Part shown: positions 7,592 to 14,613 of the stretch, piece by piece
How positions within the stretch are numbered: position 1 is the stretch's first letter
How the letters are laid out: the number at the start of each line of letters is the position of its first letter
Source: JAUXLW01 sp964195005
GTDB lineage: Bacteria > Actinomycetota > Acidimicrobiia > Spongiisociales > SHLN01
DNA: 34,250 nucleotides
Direction: 5' to 3'
Assembly: GCA_964195005.1 (NCBI GenBank)
Contig: CAXMOO010000167.1
Coordinates: forward strand, 1 to 34,250
Notes under the pieces: generated by a model
Databases searched by the model: none
Seen by the model: the letters and a program-made list of their open reading frames with translations, nothing else
What the model was told of the DNA's origin: nothing
Position numbers and translations under genes: made by a program

Positions 7592-8919
7592 TCCATTTAC
7601 CGCCCGTCGTGGCTCATGGAATTGGCGGACGAGCCGATCTCCCCGTACCTACGACTTATTTCATGGCTGGGGCCGGTCTGGCAGTGGTCCTTTCGTTCGT
7701 GCTCGTGGCGGCTCTCTGGAAGGAGCCCCGCTGGCAAGAACCGGTTTCCGGGCGTCCCATCGGTGGATCCCTGCGTCGGTTGGGCAAGGTGCTGCAGGTT
7801 TTTGGGCTCGTCGCCCTTACCTTCGTGGTGCTGGCCGGGATCATCAACGGGGACTCGGCAGATAACTTGCTCTCACCTGTGCTGGTTTGGATCTATTTCT
7901 GGCTGGTGATCCCGTTCCTGTCTGCCCTTGTGGGCAACTTATGGGTCTTCCTCAATCCGTGGCGGACCCTCAGCCGGTGGATCAATCGTGATGCTCCCGA
8001 GCGCCCCGACCTCGGCAGGCTTATCGGCTTATGGCCGGCGGCCGGAGCGTTCGTGGTGTTCACCTGGTTAGAGCTGGTGGTGCCTACCAACACGCAGCCC
8101 CGAACGCTGGCGTTGGCCGCCATCGTTTACACCCTCTACGTCTTGGCTATGACCCGTTTGCTTGGCGTGGAGACCGGGTTGAGCAGCGGTGAGGCGTTCG
8201 AGAACTACAACGGGTTGATCAGCGAGATTGCCCCGGTAGCCCTGGAGCGACCTGAAGGAGTAGGAGCGCAGGCGCTTGATGGCCCACCGCGTTTGATGTG
8301 GCGGGGTTGGTTGCGGTCGCTTCCCGCATTGACGGTTCGTCCCGGGCTGGTGGCGCTGGTCATAGCGATGATCGGGACCGTCACCTACGACGGTCTGTCT
8401 GAGACCAACTTCTGGCTCTCAACCTTTGGGTCGACTGCCGGCCAGGAGTGGTTCGCCACTCTTGCTTTGCTGGCTGTCATCGCCCTGGTCGGGACTGCCT
8501 ATCTGCTGGCATCGGCCGCAGCGGCCCGGCTCGGTGACTCCGACATGACGGTTTTAGACGTGGCCCGCTCGTTTGCTCACACGCTGGTGCCCATCGCCCT
8601 GGCGTATGCCTTTGCCCACTACTTCACGTTCATTGTGTTCGAAGGTCAGCAACTGATCCATGAGTTGAGCGATCCCTTCGGGTCGGGCTGGAATCTGCTC
8701 GGCACAGGTGATTGGAAAGTCAACTTCTGGATGTCTGCCGAAGCCGTCTGGTACGTGCAGGTTGCCGCCATCGTTCTCGGCCATGTAGCCGGAGTGGTAT
8801 TGGCCCACGAACGGGCTCTGCGCGTGTTTCGGTCCGAAACCGCGGTTCGCACCCAGTACGCCATGTTGTTGCTGATGGTTGGGCTTACCGCCCTGGGCCT
8901 GGGTGTACTGTCGGGTTAG
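7588..8919 (+). CDS. Polytopic membrane protein; resembles actinobacterial proteins annotated as fenitrothion hydrolase (FedB-like)
   Basis: 443 aa with about 10 hydrophobic spans and a short lumenal N-terminus containing AHGIGGRADLPVP. From memory, an N-terminal HG(L/I)xGRxDLP signature marks a family often labelled fenitrothion hydrolase; that label is a database habit, and enzymatic function is unproven. Conserved-looking features: NPW near residue 128, VNFWMSAEAVWYVQVAAIVLGHVAGVVLAH near the C-terminus, and in-membrane His in FAHYFTF and GHVAG, which could bind a metal or haem. The TTG at 7588 overlaps the cupredoxin stop; GTG at 7609, giving MAHGIGGR, is an equally possible start and neither has a Shine-Dalgarno. 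Coupling to a cupredoxin lipoprotein suggests copper handling or membrane redox rather than pesticide hydrolysis. Confidence 0.8.
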   Translation: MIHLPPVVAHGIGGRADLPVPTTYFMAGAGLAVVLSFVLVAALWKEPRWQEPVSGRPIGGSLRRLGKVLQVFGLVALTFVVLAGIINGDSADNLLSPVLVWIYFWLVIPFLSALVGNLWVFLNPWRTLSRWINRDAPERPDLGRLIGLWPAAGAFVVFTWLELVVPTNTQPRTLALAAIVYTLYVLAMTRLLGVETGLSSGEAFENYNGLISEIAPVALERPEGVGAQALDGPPRLMWRGWLRSLPALTVRPGLVALVIAMIGTVTYDGLSETNFWLSTFGSTAGQEWFATLALLAVIALVGTAYLLASAAAARLGDSDMTVLDVARSFAHTLVPIALAYAFAHYFTFIVFEGQQLIHELSDPFGSGWNLLGTGDWKVNFWMSAEAVWYVQVAAIVLGHVAGVVLAHERALRVFRSETAVRTQYAMLLLMVGLTALGLGVLSG

Positions 8920-8954
8920 TGTCCCGAGTCGCAGCGGCTCACCCGGGCAGCTGG

Positions 8955-9521
8955 CTACTGGGCGACGGTGGGGTCTACGACGAGTGTGCCGTCAACGATC
9001 TCACCAAGGAAGGACACCAGCTGGTCCGTCCAGCTGACGCCCTGGGCGTTGCTCAGCGGAACCGACAGGACTTCCTCGTAATTAGTCACCAGGATCGAAG
9101 CACCGTCGCACAGCGGCGGAGCTGACTCGGCGAACAACTCGCACAGGCGGGCGCCCTGGTCGTCTATCAGCAGAAGGCCCTTCACGGCGATCACGCCGGT
9201 GGCATCGGTGGCGAGGGCGTCGGCGACGCTCAGGCCTCCGTCAACCAGCATGCCGGTCGGGGATGGTTCGTCCGGCGTGTCAGCGGGGGGAGGGAGATCG
9301 GATGGCTCATCGCCGGGCACAAATGTGTCTTCGCAGTCGGGCTCATCCTCGATGCACGCGCCGGCAACGTCCGGCGTATCGTCAGGATTGGAGTTGGGTG
9401 GGAGCACCGCGGACGCGTCCGAACCAACCGGTGCTCCAGGCGCCGCTTGTTCATTGCCTGAGCCACACGCAGCGGCGACGAGCGCCAGCACGGTGAACAC
9501 AGCTATCAGGGACATCTTCAT
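8955..9521 (-). CDS. Secreted lipoprotein of unknown function
   Basis: 188 aa. Lipoprotein signal peptide MKMSLIAVFTVLALVAAAC with C19 as the lipidated residue, a Pro/Asp/Glu-rich acidic linker (about 20-90), then a small C-terminal domain (about 95-188). Four cysteines come in two pairs (GACIEDEPDCED and LCELFAESAPPLCDG), which suggests disulfides outside the membrane. The C-terminal part (ATGVIAVKGLLLIDDQGARLCELF ... VDGTLVVDP) has the look of an OB-like or nucleic-acid-free beta domain; I do not recognise the family. The frame is open 48 codons upstream, but GAGGT 7 nt before the ATG at 9521 and the signal peptide both decide this start. It converges with the membrane-protein gene, 35 bp apart. 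Confidence 0.8.
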   Translation of the reverse strand: MKMSLIAVFTVLALVAAACGSGNEQAAPGAPVGSDASAVLPPNSNPDDTPDVAGACIEDEPDCEDTFVPGDEPSDLPPPADTPDEPSPTGMLVDGGLSVADALATDATGVIAVKGLLLIDDQGARLCELFAESAPPLCDGASILVTNYEEVLSVPLSNAQGVSWTDQLVSFLGEIVDGTLVVDPTVAQ

Positions 9522-9707
9522 TCGTGAAACCTCACATTGAAATAGTGGATGGGGACCTTTTGAGTCGCCATTACGACGCGCCGGGCCGACGGAAAGGTTC
9601 CCACCGTTCGGCGCGTGAGTTTTCGTGCACGGTGGCGTCTCTCGTCGCACGGCGAGCGCGCTCAATCAGGCCCTCCGGGTTCTGACTGTTGGAACTACCC
9701 TCCGTGT

Positions 9708-9780
9708 GGGCCCGTAGCTCAATCGGTAGAGCAGCGGACTTTTAATCCGAAGGTCGTGGGTTCGATCCCCACCGGGCCCA
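9708..9780 (+). tRNA. trnK: tRNA-Lys, anticodon TTT
   Basis: Full cloverleaf: acceptor GGGCCCG (9708-9714) pairs with CGGGCCC (9773-9779), discriminator A9780; D stem GCTC/GAGC; anticodon stem 9734-9738 with loop CTTTTAA and anticodon TTT at 9741-9743; T arm GTGGG-TTCGATC-CCCAC. The outermost anticodon-stem pair (9734/9750) is a G-A mismatch. CCA is not encoded; CTG follows. Confidence 0.97.
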
Positions 9781-9787
9781 CTGAGAA

Positions 9788-9810
9788 GAACCCCGTACTT
9801 ATGGGTGTTC
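9788..9810 (+). terminator. Weak hairpin after tRNA-Lys
   Basis: GAACCCC (9788-9794) pairs with GGTGTTC (9804-9810) with one mismatch and a 9-nt loop, starting 7 nt after the tRNA. There is no T-run, as is common in actinobacteria. Confidence 0.3.
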
Positions 9811-9968
9811 GTCGTGCGGCAAACCGAGAGTCCTTCCGGATTGAGCTCACTCATAACAATCTGATAACGGAATCAATTGAAACAGTGTTCGATCGGTCAG
9901 TGGCGATAGCGTCCGGGTGCTGCCCTGAGCTGTTTTCCACCCCGGGGCCGAGCGTTTCTGACTTCGGT

Positions 9969-11132
9969 TCAACCTTGCCCGTGGTCGACGGCGTCGGGAT
10001 GGAGGTAGTGGGGATCGGTGATGCCCTGTTTGCGCATGGCGATCCCGGTGAGGATCTCCCGTGCGCAGCGGTTGGCGACTAGTGGGGTCACGTAGGTCGG
10101 ATCGACCAGCGGGTTGAGCTCCACCAGCTCTATTCCAACCAGATTGGTCTCGGCCCCGAGGCGGCGTAGTAGCGGGAACAGTTCCCGCGGGGTGAGACCA
10201 TTCGGTTCCGGGGTGCCGGTCCCGGGTGCGTATGCGGGGTCGAGCACGTCGATGTCGAGCGAGAGGAACAGGTAATCGGTGCCCTCAGCCGCCTCGCTGA
10301 TGGCCCGTTCCATCACGTGGTCCCAGCCGTGTTTCTCCACCTCGGCCATGAAGTGGTATCGGAAGCCCTGGTCCCGCATCCATCCCAGGTCCTCGTCGTC
10401 TGGCATGTAACCGCGCAGACCCACCTGGATGAAGTTGTTGCCCGCAACGTGGCCCTGCTCAATCAGCTTCCGAACCGGTGTCCCATGGGTGAGATGATGA
10501 CCGATGCCAAAACGGCCGGCATCGTAGTGGGCGTCGAAATGGATCACACCAACTTTGCCCTTTCCATACACGTCGGCCAGCGCTGCCACGTCCGGGTACA
10601 TCAGCGCATGGTCACCACCGACGATGAACGGCATAGCCCCGGTCTCAGCCACCTCCCGGACCAGCCCGCGCACCGGCTCGATCGACCGATGCGTCGACTC
10701 AAAATCCACCGCGGCGTCTCCATAGTCACAGATGACCAGCTCTTCGAGGGCATCCACCCGGGTATGGGCGTGCGGCAACCCGCTGGCAACGCTCGGCAAG
10801 TACATGTCGTTGGCACGCAGCGCTCTCGGCCCAAAGGCGGCGCCGCGCATCCCGCCGGAAAAATCCAATCCGGCCCCGAGTATCGCCACCTCGACCTCGG
10901 CGGCCCGCAGATCGGCCGGCGTCAGGGCGATCGGACGTTGGAGGAAGGTGGCGATCCCGTGAGAGGACAGCGCGAACGGATACCGGTTGACATTGATCAA
11001 CCCCGGTGGCCGATCGCCCTGAAGATCCTCCACCGGAGACCGCCACAAGTCGACAGTGGGATCATCCGGGTTCAACTCAGGAAAATCAGTCGACAACTCA
11101 ACCATGGTGACCAGTCTCTCCTCTTTGCTCAC
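9969..11132 (-). CDS. Ureohydrolase (agmatinase/arginase superfamily) with N-terminal extension
   Basis: 387 aa. Binuclear metal hydrolase that releases urea from a guanidino compound. All six metal ligands are present: H175 (GGDH), D200/H202/D204 (HFDAHYD), D293/D295 (SLDIDVLDP). It lacks the arginase SGNxHG loop, so arginase is unlikely; agmatinase, guanidinobutyrase, other guanidino-acid ureohydrolases or guanidinase are all open. The domain proper starts near residue 80 (VEVAILGAGLDFSGGMRGAAFGPRALR), leaving about 65-75 residues of extension, so the protein is much longer than typical 300-320-aa agmatinases. GTG at 11132 is used because a TAGGGT -10 ends 12 nt upstream; the ATG at 11105 is an alternative with GAGGAG too far away (12 nt). 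No polyamine or guanidine genes lie next to it; the neighbour across the divergent promoter is a molybdopterin oxidoreductase. Confidence 0.85.
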   Translation of the reverse strand: MSKEERLVTMVELSTDFPELNPDDPTVDLWRSPVEDLQGDRPPGLINVNRYPFALSSHGIATFLQRPIALTPADLRAAEVEVAILGAGLDFSGGMRGAAFGPRALRANDMYLPSVASGLPHAHTRVDALEELVICDYGDAAVDFESTHRSIEPVRGLVREVAETGAMPFIVGGDHALMYPDVAALADVYGKGKVGVIHFDAHYDAGRFGIGHHLTHGTPVRKLIEQGHVAGNNFIQVGLRGYMPDDEDLGWMRDQGFRYHFMAEVEKHGWDHVMERAISEAAEGTDYLFLSLDIDVLDPAYAPGTGTPEPNGLTPRELFPLLRRLGAETNLVGIELVELNPLVDPTYVTPLVANRCAREILTGIAMRKQGITDPHYLHPDAVDHGQG

Positions 11133-11136
11133 GACG

Positions 11137-11156
11137 CTCGGATAACCCTATCCGAG
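11137..11156 (-). promoter_or_regulatory. Palindrome centred on the ureohydrolase -10 (operator candidate)
   Basis: Perfect 8-bp arms CTCGGATA (11137-11144) and TATCCGAG (11149-11156) around a 4-nt centre. On the minus strand TAGGGT (11150-11145), the likely -10, spans the centre of this palindrome, so a dimeric regulator bound here would cover the promoter. Alternatively it is a hairpin at the 5' end of the RNA. Confidence 0.45.
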
Positions 11157-11277
11157 GTCCGGCCGGTTCCGGAAGGCGGCGGGGGCGGAGCTCGACCGCC
11201 TACCGAAGAGATGCTCCGGTTCATCGACGAACACAAGGAAAGACGCAGCGTTGCTGGGCTGCGTTGGACTTCCCTGG

Positions 11278-11283
11278 GATACT
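11278..11283 (+). promoter_or_regulatory. -10-like GATACT for the molybdopterin oxidoreductase gene
   Basis: GATACT keeps the A2 and T6 of a -10 and ends 6 nt before the ATG at 11290; no Shine-Dalgarno is present. Confidence 0.35.
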
Positions 11284-11289
11284 GGCCTT

Positions 11290-12006
11290 ATGGGCATTAA
11301 CCCGACGCTGCAGCGGAGCGTGCGTCGTTTCAACGCCGGCAACAGCTTGCTGAAACGAGCGATCATCAGGCTCGGTTATTACCTCTTCATCGTCTTCCCC
11401 CGTCCGCTACGACGGGTACTGGCCGCAGCTTTCATCGAGGTCGTGTTGTTCGTCAAGAAGGTGACTGGGGTCGAGCGCCAGGACGGCCTGACAGCGCAGA
11501 ACGAGGTGGGAACGTTGTCATTCTGGGGAGTCCCCACAGTCGACGTGGCCCGCTTTACCGTCACAGTCGACGGCGCGGTGGAGAATCCTCGCCTGTTCCG
11601 TTACGACGACTTATTAGCTCTTTCTTCCACCGAGCGGCTGATTCGCATGGATTGCGTTGGGGGGTTCCGCAACAACACGATGATGCGGGGCGTTCTCCTG
11701 TCGGACGTGCTGGCCATCGTTCAGCCGACGACCGACGCAAGGCGGGCGGTTTTCCATTGTGCCGATGGATACGTCGAGGCATCCCCCCTCGCCGACCTGG
11801 AAGCTGCCCGTGCCACACTGGTTTACTCAACCAACCAGGCGTCAGAGGACCGCCTCGGCTACCCGCTCCGCCTCGCTATACCGGGAAAGTATGGGTACAA
11901 GTGGCCGAAGTGGATACAGCGCATCGAGATCGTCACCCACCACCGTCTCGGCTACTGGCCCCAGCGGGGCCTACCCGACCGGGCAGAAGTCGGAGACCGC
12001 TGGTAA
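11290..12006 (+). CDS. Molybdopterin-dependent oxidoreductase (sulfite oxidase/MsrP-like Moco domain)
   Basis: 238 aa. The single Moco-binding domain (about 75-238) contains VTVDGAVENPRLFRYDDLLAL, RLIRMDCVGGFRNN with C122 as the presumed molybdenum ligand, GVLLSDVL, and the C-terminal IPGKYGYKWPKWIQRIEIV segment typical of the sulfite-oxidase/YedY family. Before it, residues about 20-60 form a hydrophobic, basic segment (LIKRAIIRLGYYLFIVF-like, then LAAAFIEVVLFVKK) that may anchor the protein in the membrane. There is no twin-arginine signal, so unlike YedY/MsrP it probably faces the cytoplasm. The substrate is unknown: the family includes sulfite, nitrate and Met-sulfoxide enzymes. The divergent neighbour is the ureohydrolase gene. 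Confidence 0.85.
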   Translation: MGINPTLQRSVRRFNAGNSLLKRAIIRLGYYLFIVFPRPLRRVLAAAFIEVVLFVKKVTGVERQDGLTAQNEVGTLSFWGVPTVDVARFTVTVDGAVENPRLFRYDDLLALSSTERLIRMDCVGGFRNNTMMRGVLLSDVLAIVQPTTDARRAVFHCADGYVEASPLADLEAARATLVYSTNQASEDRLGYPLRLAIPGKYGYKWPKWIQRIEIVTHHRLGYWPQRGLPDRAEVGDRW

Positions 12007-12023
12007 GGGGACGCCGCGGCCTC

Positions 12024-12443
12024 CTACGCCTCGAGAACGCCGGTGGCTTGCCCGACCTCGATTAGGTGACCATCGGGGTCACGCATGTAACAACGGATCT
12101 CAGCTCCCCGGTCGATCGGCGGGGTCAGAAACGTGGCACCCTTCTCGGACCACTCCTCATACTGTTTCTCGATGTCGGCAACCCGGATGTTGAGAAAGGC
12201 GCTCACCCGGTTCGGATCCCCGGGTACGTCGAGGAACACGCCTGGTTTATCGTCAGTCGGCCCACCGCCCACGTTGATGATTACCCAGCTGTTGGCCAGG
12301 CGTACGATCGTGGGCTCACCGTCCATGACCACGCTGCCCCCGAGCACGCCAGCGTAGAAATCGCGAGATTTCGCTACGTCCGCTGAGACCACAAAGTGCG
12401 TCAATACGATGCCCTCGGCCGGGGCTGGGAACTCGTCAGTCAC
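12024..12443 (-). CDS. VOC-superfamily protein (glyoxalase/dioxygenase-like)
   Basis: 139 aa, one vicinal-oxygen-chelate domain built from two beta-alpha-beta-beta-beta units: LTHFVVSADVAKSRDFYAGVLGG (first unit) and SAFLNIRVADIEKQYEEWSEKGATF ... GAEIRCYMRDPDGHLIEVGQ (second unit). His at LTHF and the Glu in HLIEVGQ fit metal-ligand positions; the pattern is like glyoxalase-I/bleomycin-resistance relatives, with no way to fix the substrate. The start is GTG at 12443, set by GGAGGAG 5 nt upstream. A TAGGGT -10 about 27 nt upstream gives a short leader. It converges on the molybdopterin gene, 17 bp apart, and is divergent from the alcohol dehydrogenase gene. Confidence 0.88.
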   Translation of the reverse strand: MTDEFPAPAEGIVLTHFVVSADVAKSRDFYAGVLGGSVVMDGEPTIVRLANSWVIINVGGGPTDDKPGVFLDVPGDPNRVSAFLNIRVADIEKQYEEWSEKGATFLTPPIDRGAEIRCYMRDPDGHLIEVGQATGVLEA

Positions 12444-12470
12444 GTCTACTCCTCCGCTGCTCTCAACAGC

Positions 12471-12476
12471 ACCCTA
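12471..12476 (-). promoter_or_regulatory. -10-like TAGGGT for the VOC gene
   Basis: Minus-strand TAGGGT ends 27 nt before the GTG at 12443, leaving room for the GGAGGAG Shine-Dalgarno. This is a leadered promoter, in contrast to the divergent gene at 12600. Confidence 0.35.
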
Positions 12477-12587
12477 TCGTGGATAGTCGATTCACAGCGG
12501 AGACAACGCGAAGAGCCGCCCATATCCCCCCGCTCCTGCCATCAAAGGAAGCTATCAGGGTCCTGTAAGGGGGGACGTCGGGCTCGG

Positions 12588-12593
12588 TAGCCT
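12588..12593 (+). promoter_or_regulatory. -10-like TAGCCT for the alcohol dehydrogenase gene
   Basis: TAGCCT ends 6 nt before the ATG at 12600, without a Shine-Dalgarno between them; predicted leaderless mRNA. Confidence 0.45.
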
Positions 12594-12599
12594 CCGACC

Positions 12600-13643
12600 A
12601 TGGCCACCTACCGGGCACTTCGGCTCATAGAGAAGAACGCTCCCCTCGTTGAGGATGATCTTCCGGTTCCCGAGTTGGCGGGCGGCGAGGCCCTCGTCCG
12701 GGTTCTGGGGGCGGGGATTTGCCGGTCGGATGTCCACTATTTGCAGGGCAGTCCCAAGTTGCCGCCGCTCCCGCGCACGCTCGGGCATGAAGTGGCGGGA
12801 GTTGTGGAGGCGCTGGGCCCCGATCCACCGGTGGGGATCATGGTGGGCCTCCGGGTCGGGATTCATTATCAGATCAGCTGTGGGATCTGTCGTTACTGCC
12901 TGGCGGGTAACGACCAATTCTGTCTGTCTGGTGAGATGGTTGGCAACACCCGCGACGGCGGATATGCGGAGAAGGTTGTCGTTCCGGCCCGAAATCTGGT
13001 GGCGATTCCCAACGGAGTGCCCAGCGAGCACGCGGCGGTGATGATGTGCTCTTCGGTGACTTCACTTCATGCCCTCCACAAGAGTCGACTCCAACCCGGC
13101 GAACGGGTGGCTGTGTTTGGTCTCGGAGGCCTTGGGCAGTCGGCCGTTCAGCTGGCGTTGGCACTTGGGGCGTCGGCGGTGTACGCCGTTGATCTGAATC
13201 CGGCCAAGGTTTCCCTGGCCGCTCATCATGGCGCCATACCTGTGGCGGGTGGACCGGATGCTGTGCACGCCATCCTGGCCGACTCGGGCGGGGTGGACGT
13301 GGCCCTCGAGCTCGTTGGCCTGGCCGCCACGATGCGCCAGGCAGTCGACGTGCTCGGACCGCAGGGACGGGCGGCTGCGGTCGGGCTGACAGAGGAACCG
13401 TTCTCCGTTGACTCTTACGCGGATCTTGTCCTGCGGGAGGCAGAAGTCATCGGCGTGTCCGACCATGTGGCATCTGAACTCGGTTTGATTCTGGAGATCG
13501 CCGCCCGGGGCGATCTCGACCTTTCCGACATCGTGACAAGCCGGGTTGCGCTCGAGGCGGGTCCGGTGAATCGGGCTCTGCAGGACCTGGCCGCCTTCGG
13601 GGACGAGGTGAGGACCGTGATCGTGCCCTCCCAGCCGGAATAG
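12600..13643 (+). CDS. Zinc-dependent alcohol dehydrogenase (MDR superfamily)
   Basis: 347 aa medium-chain dehydrogenase/reductase, oxidises an alcohol or polyol (or reduces an aldehyde) with NAD(P). Catalytic zinc: C41 (GAGICRSDVH) and H63-E64 (LGHE). The structural zinc lobe is complete: C94, C97, C100 and C108. The cofactor Rossmann motif is VFGLGGLGQSAVQLA (about 171-185), followed by an acidic residue in VYAVDLNP, which favours NAD over NADP. The overall pattern is closest to the alcohol/NDMA-type and threonine-dehydrogenase-like branches; the substrate cannot be told. It stands alone between the VOC gene (divergent) and the EEP gene, 209 bp downstream. Confidence 0.92.
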   Translation: MATYRALRLIEKNAPLVEDDLPVPELAGGEALVRVLGAGICRSDVHYLQGSPKLPPLPRTLGHEVAGVVEALGPDPPVGIMVGLRVGIHYQISCGICRYCLAGNDQFCLSGEMVGNTRDGGYAEKVVVPARNLVAIPNGVPSEHAAVMMCSSVTSLHALHKSRLQPGERVAVFGLGGLGQSAVQLALALGASAVYAVDLNPAKVSLAAHHGAIPVAGGPDAVHAILADSGGVDVALELVGLAATMRQAVDVLGPQGRAAAVGLTEEPFSVDSYADLVLREAEVIGVSDHVASELGLILEIAARGDLDLSDIVTSRVALEAGPVNRALQDLAAFGDEVRTVIVPSQPE

Positions 13644-13772
13644 CGGCAATCAAGTCGCTTATCAACTCACTGCACTGGTGACTCGCCACATCGGGGAATG
13701 CTTCCGGTCGACAACTGCTTGGCAAGTCCCGGATTGCTAGATGTGCGGTTGGGCGTTGTGCTCATGACTTTG

Positions 13773-13786
13773 AGATCAGTTGATCT
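13773..13786. promoter_or_regulatory. Short palindrome AGATCA-GT-TGATCT
   Basis: Perfect 6-bp arms with a 2-bp centre in the 209-bp gap between the alcohol dehydrogenase and EEP genes, about 67 bp before the EEP start. A TAAGAT -10 candidate lies at 13828-13833. An operator is possible; a 14-bp palindrome can also be chance. Confidence 0.2.
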
Positions 13787-13852
13787 GTAGCCCGGGCGTG
13801 ACTCAGCCCCGAATGACAGAATCCGGGTAAGATCCTCCGTCATCGTCGACGA

Positions 13853-14613
13853 ATGAGGGCTGTGCACCCGTTTACCCTCCTCGCCTGCACATACAACCTC
13901 TGGGGCACTTCCGGTTGGCGGGAGCGGCGCCGACCACTGGAGCGGTTTCTCGAGCTGCACCGCCCCGACGTGCTGTGCGCCCAGGAGCTGTCGCCGGCGG
14001 CCTGCGAGTTGATCAACGACACGCTTCCGTGGACCCGGCGCGTCGAAGACCCGTTCGCGGGGTGGACCGGGGAAAGCAATGTGTTCTGGAATTCGCGCCT
14101 GTTCCGGATTGTCGACCATGGCGCGGAGGACATCGGGATCCCCGAGGGGAGCGGCGACTGTTCTGGGTGCGGCTGGTCACCGAAGCCGGGAGCACGATGG
14201 TGATCGCCACGGCCCACCTCAGCTGGACCGGCAACGTCCGGGAGCTGACGGAGCCAGTCAACGTGCGTATCGCGCAAGCAGAAGCGGCTGCCGCCTTCCT
14301 CGAACAGTTGGCCGACCCCGACGAGCCCTTGTTATTCATGGGCGACTTCAACGATCACCTACACCCGCTCCGGATACTGCGTCTCGCCGGATTCGACGAT
14401 TCGTTCATGGCTCTGGGTCGTGAGCCAGCTATCACCTTTCCGGCGTTTCCGATGGCCCAGCAGCCGCCCGAGCTGCTCGACTGGATGCTGCACCGCGGTC
14501 CCATTTACCCCACCCTCACCAGTGTCGTCGACTTCCATGTGGGCGGATTCGCGCCGTCCGATCACAAGCCGGTCGTCACCACGTACAAGCTCACGGACGG
14601 GACCGAGCCGTGA
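13853..14613 (+). pseudogene. Endonuclease/exonuclease/phosphatase (EEP) family gene with a frameshift
   Basis: Two open frames together make one complete EEP protein of about 253 aa (family: Mg-dependent nucleases and phosphodiesterases, DNase I fold). The first frame (13853 to about 14149) carries TYNLWG and the catalytic-Glu motif in RPDVLCAQELSP; the second (from 14149 to 14613) carries TAHLSW, the GDFND motif and the C-terminal SDHKPVV. Every catalytic motif is kept, but the reading frame shifts by -1 at a GGGG run (14146-14149). One extra G would restore PEGERRLFWVRLV. So this is either a recent one-base loss, a sequencing or assembly error in a homopolymer, or (less likely) programmed slippage. 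The stop overlaps the GTG of the DMT transporter gene by 4 nt. In its present form the first frame would end at 14203 as a 116-aa fragment. Confidence 0.85.

Noticed and set aside
7588..8919. True organophosphate (fenitrothion) hydrolase
   Set aside because: The protein is an almost wholly membrane-embedded, cupredoxin-coupled protein with no hydrolase motif; the name is probably a transferred label.
11133..11289. Guanidine riboswitch upstream of the ureohydrolase
   Set aside because: The leader predicted from the -10 position is only a few nucleotides, and no motif of classes I, II or III was recognised.
13853..14613. Programmed -1 frameshifting as the explanation of the split EEP gene
   Set aside because: The site is a plain GGGG run without a canonical X-XXY-YYZ heptamer or a clear downstream pseudoknot; mutation or sequence error is simpler.
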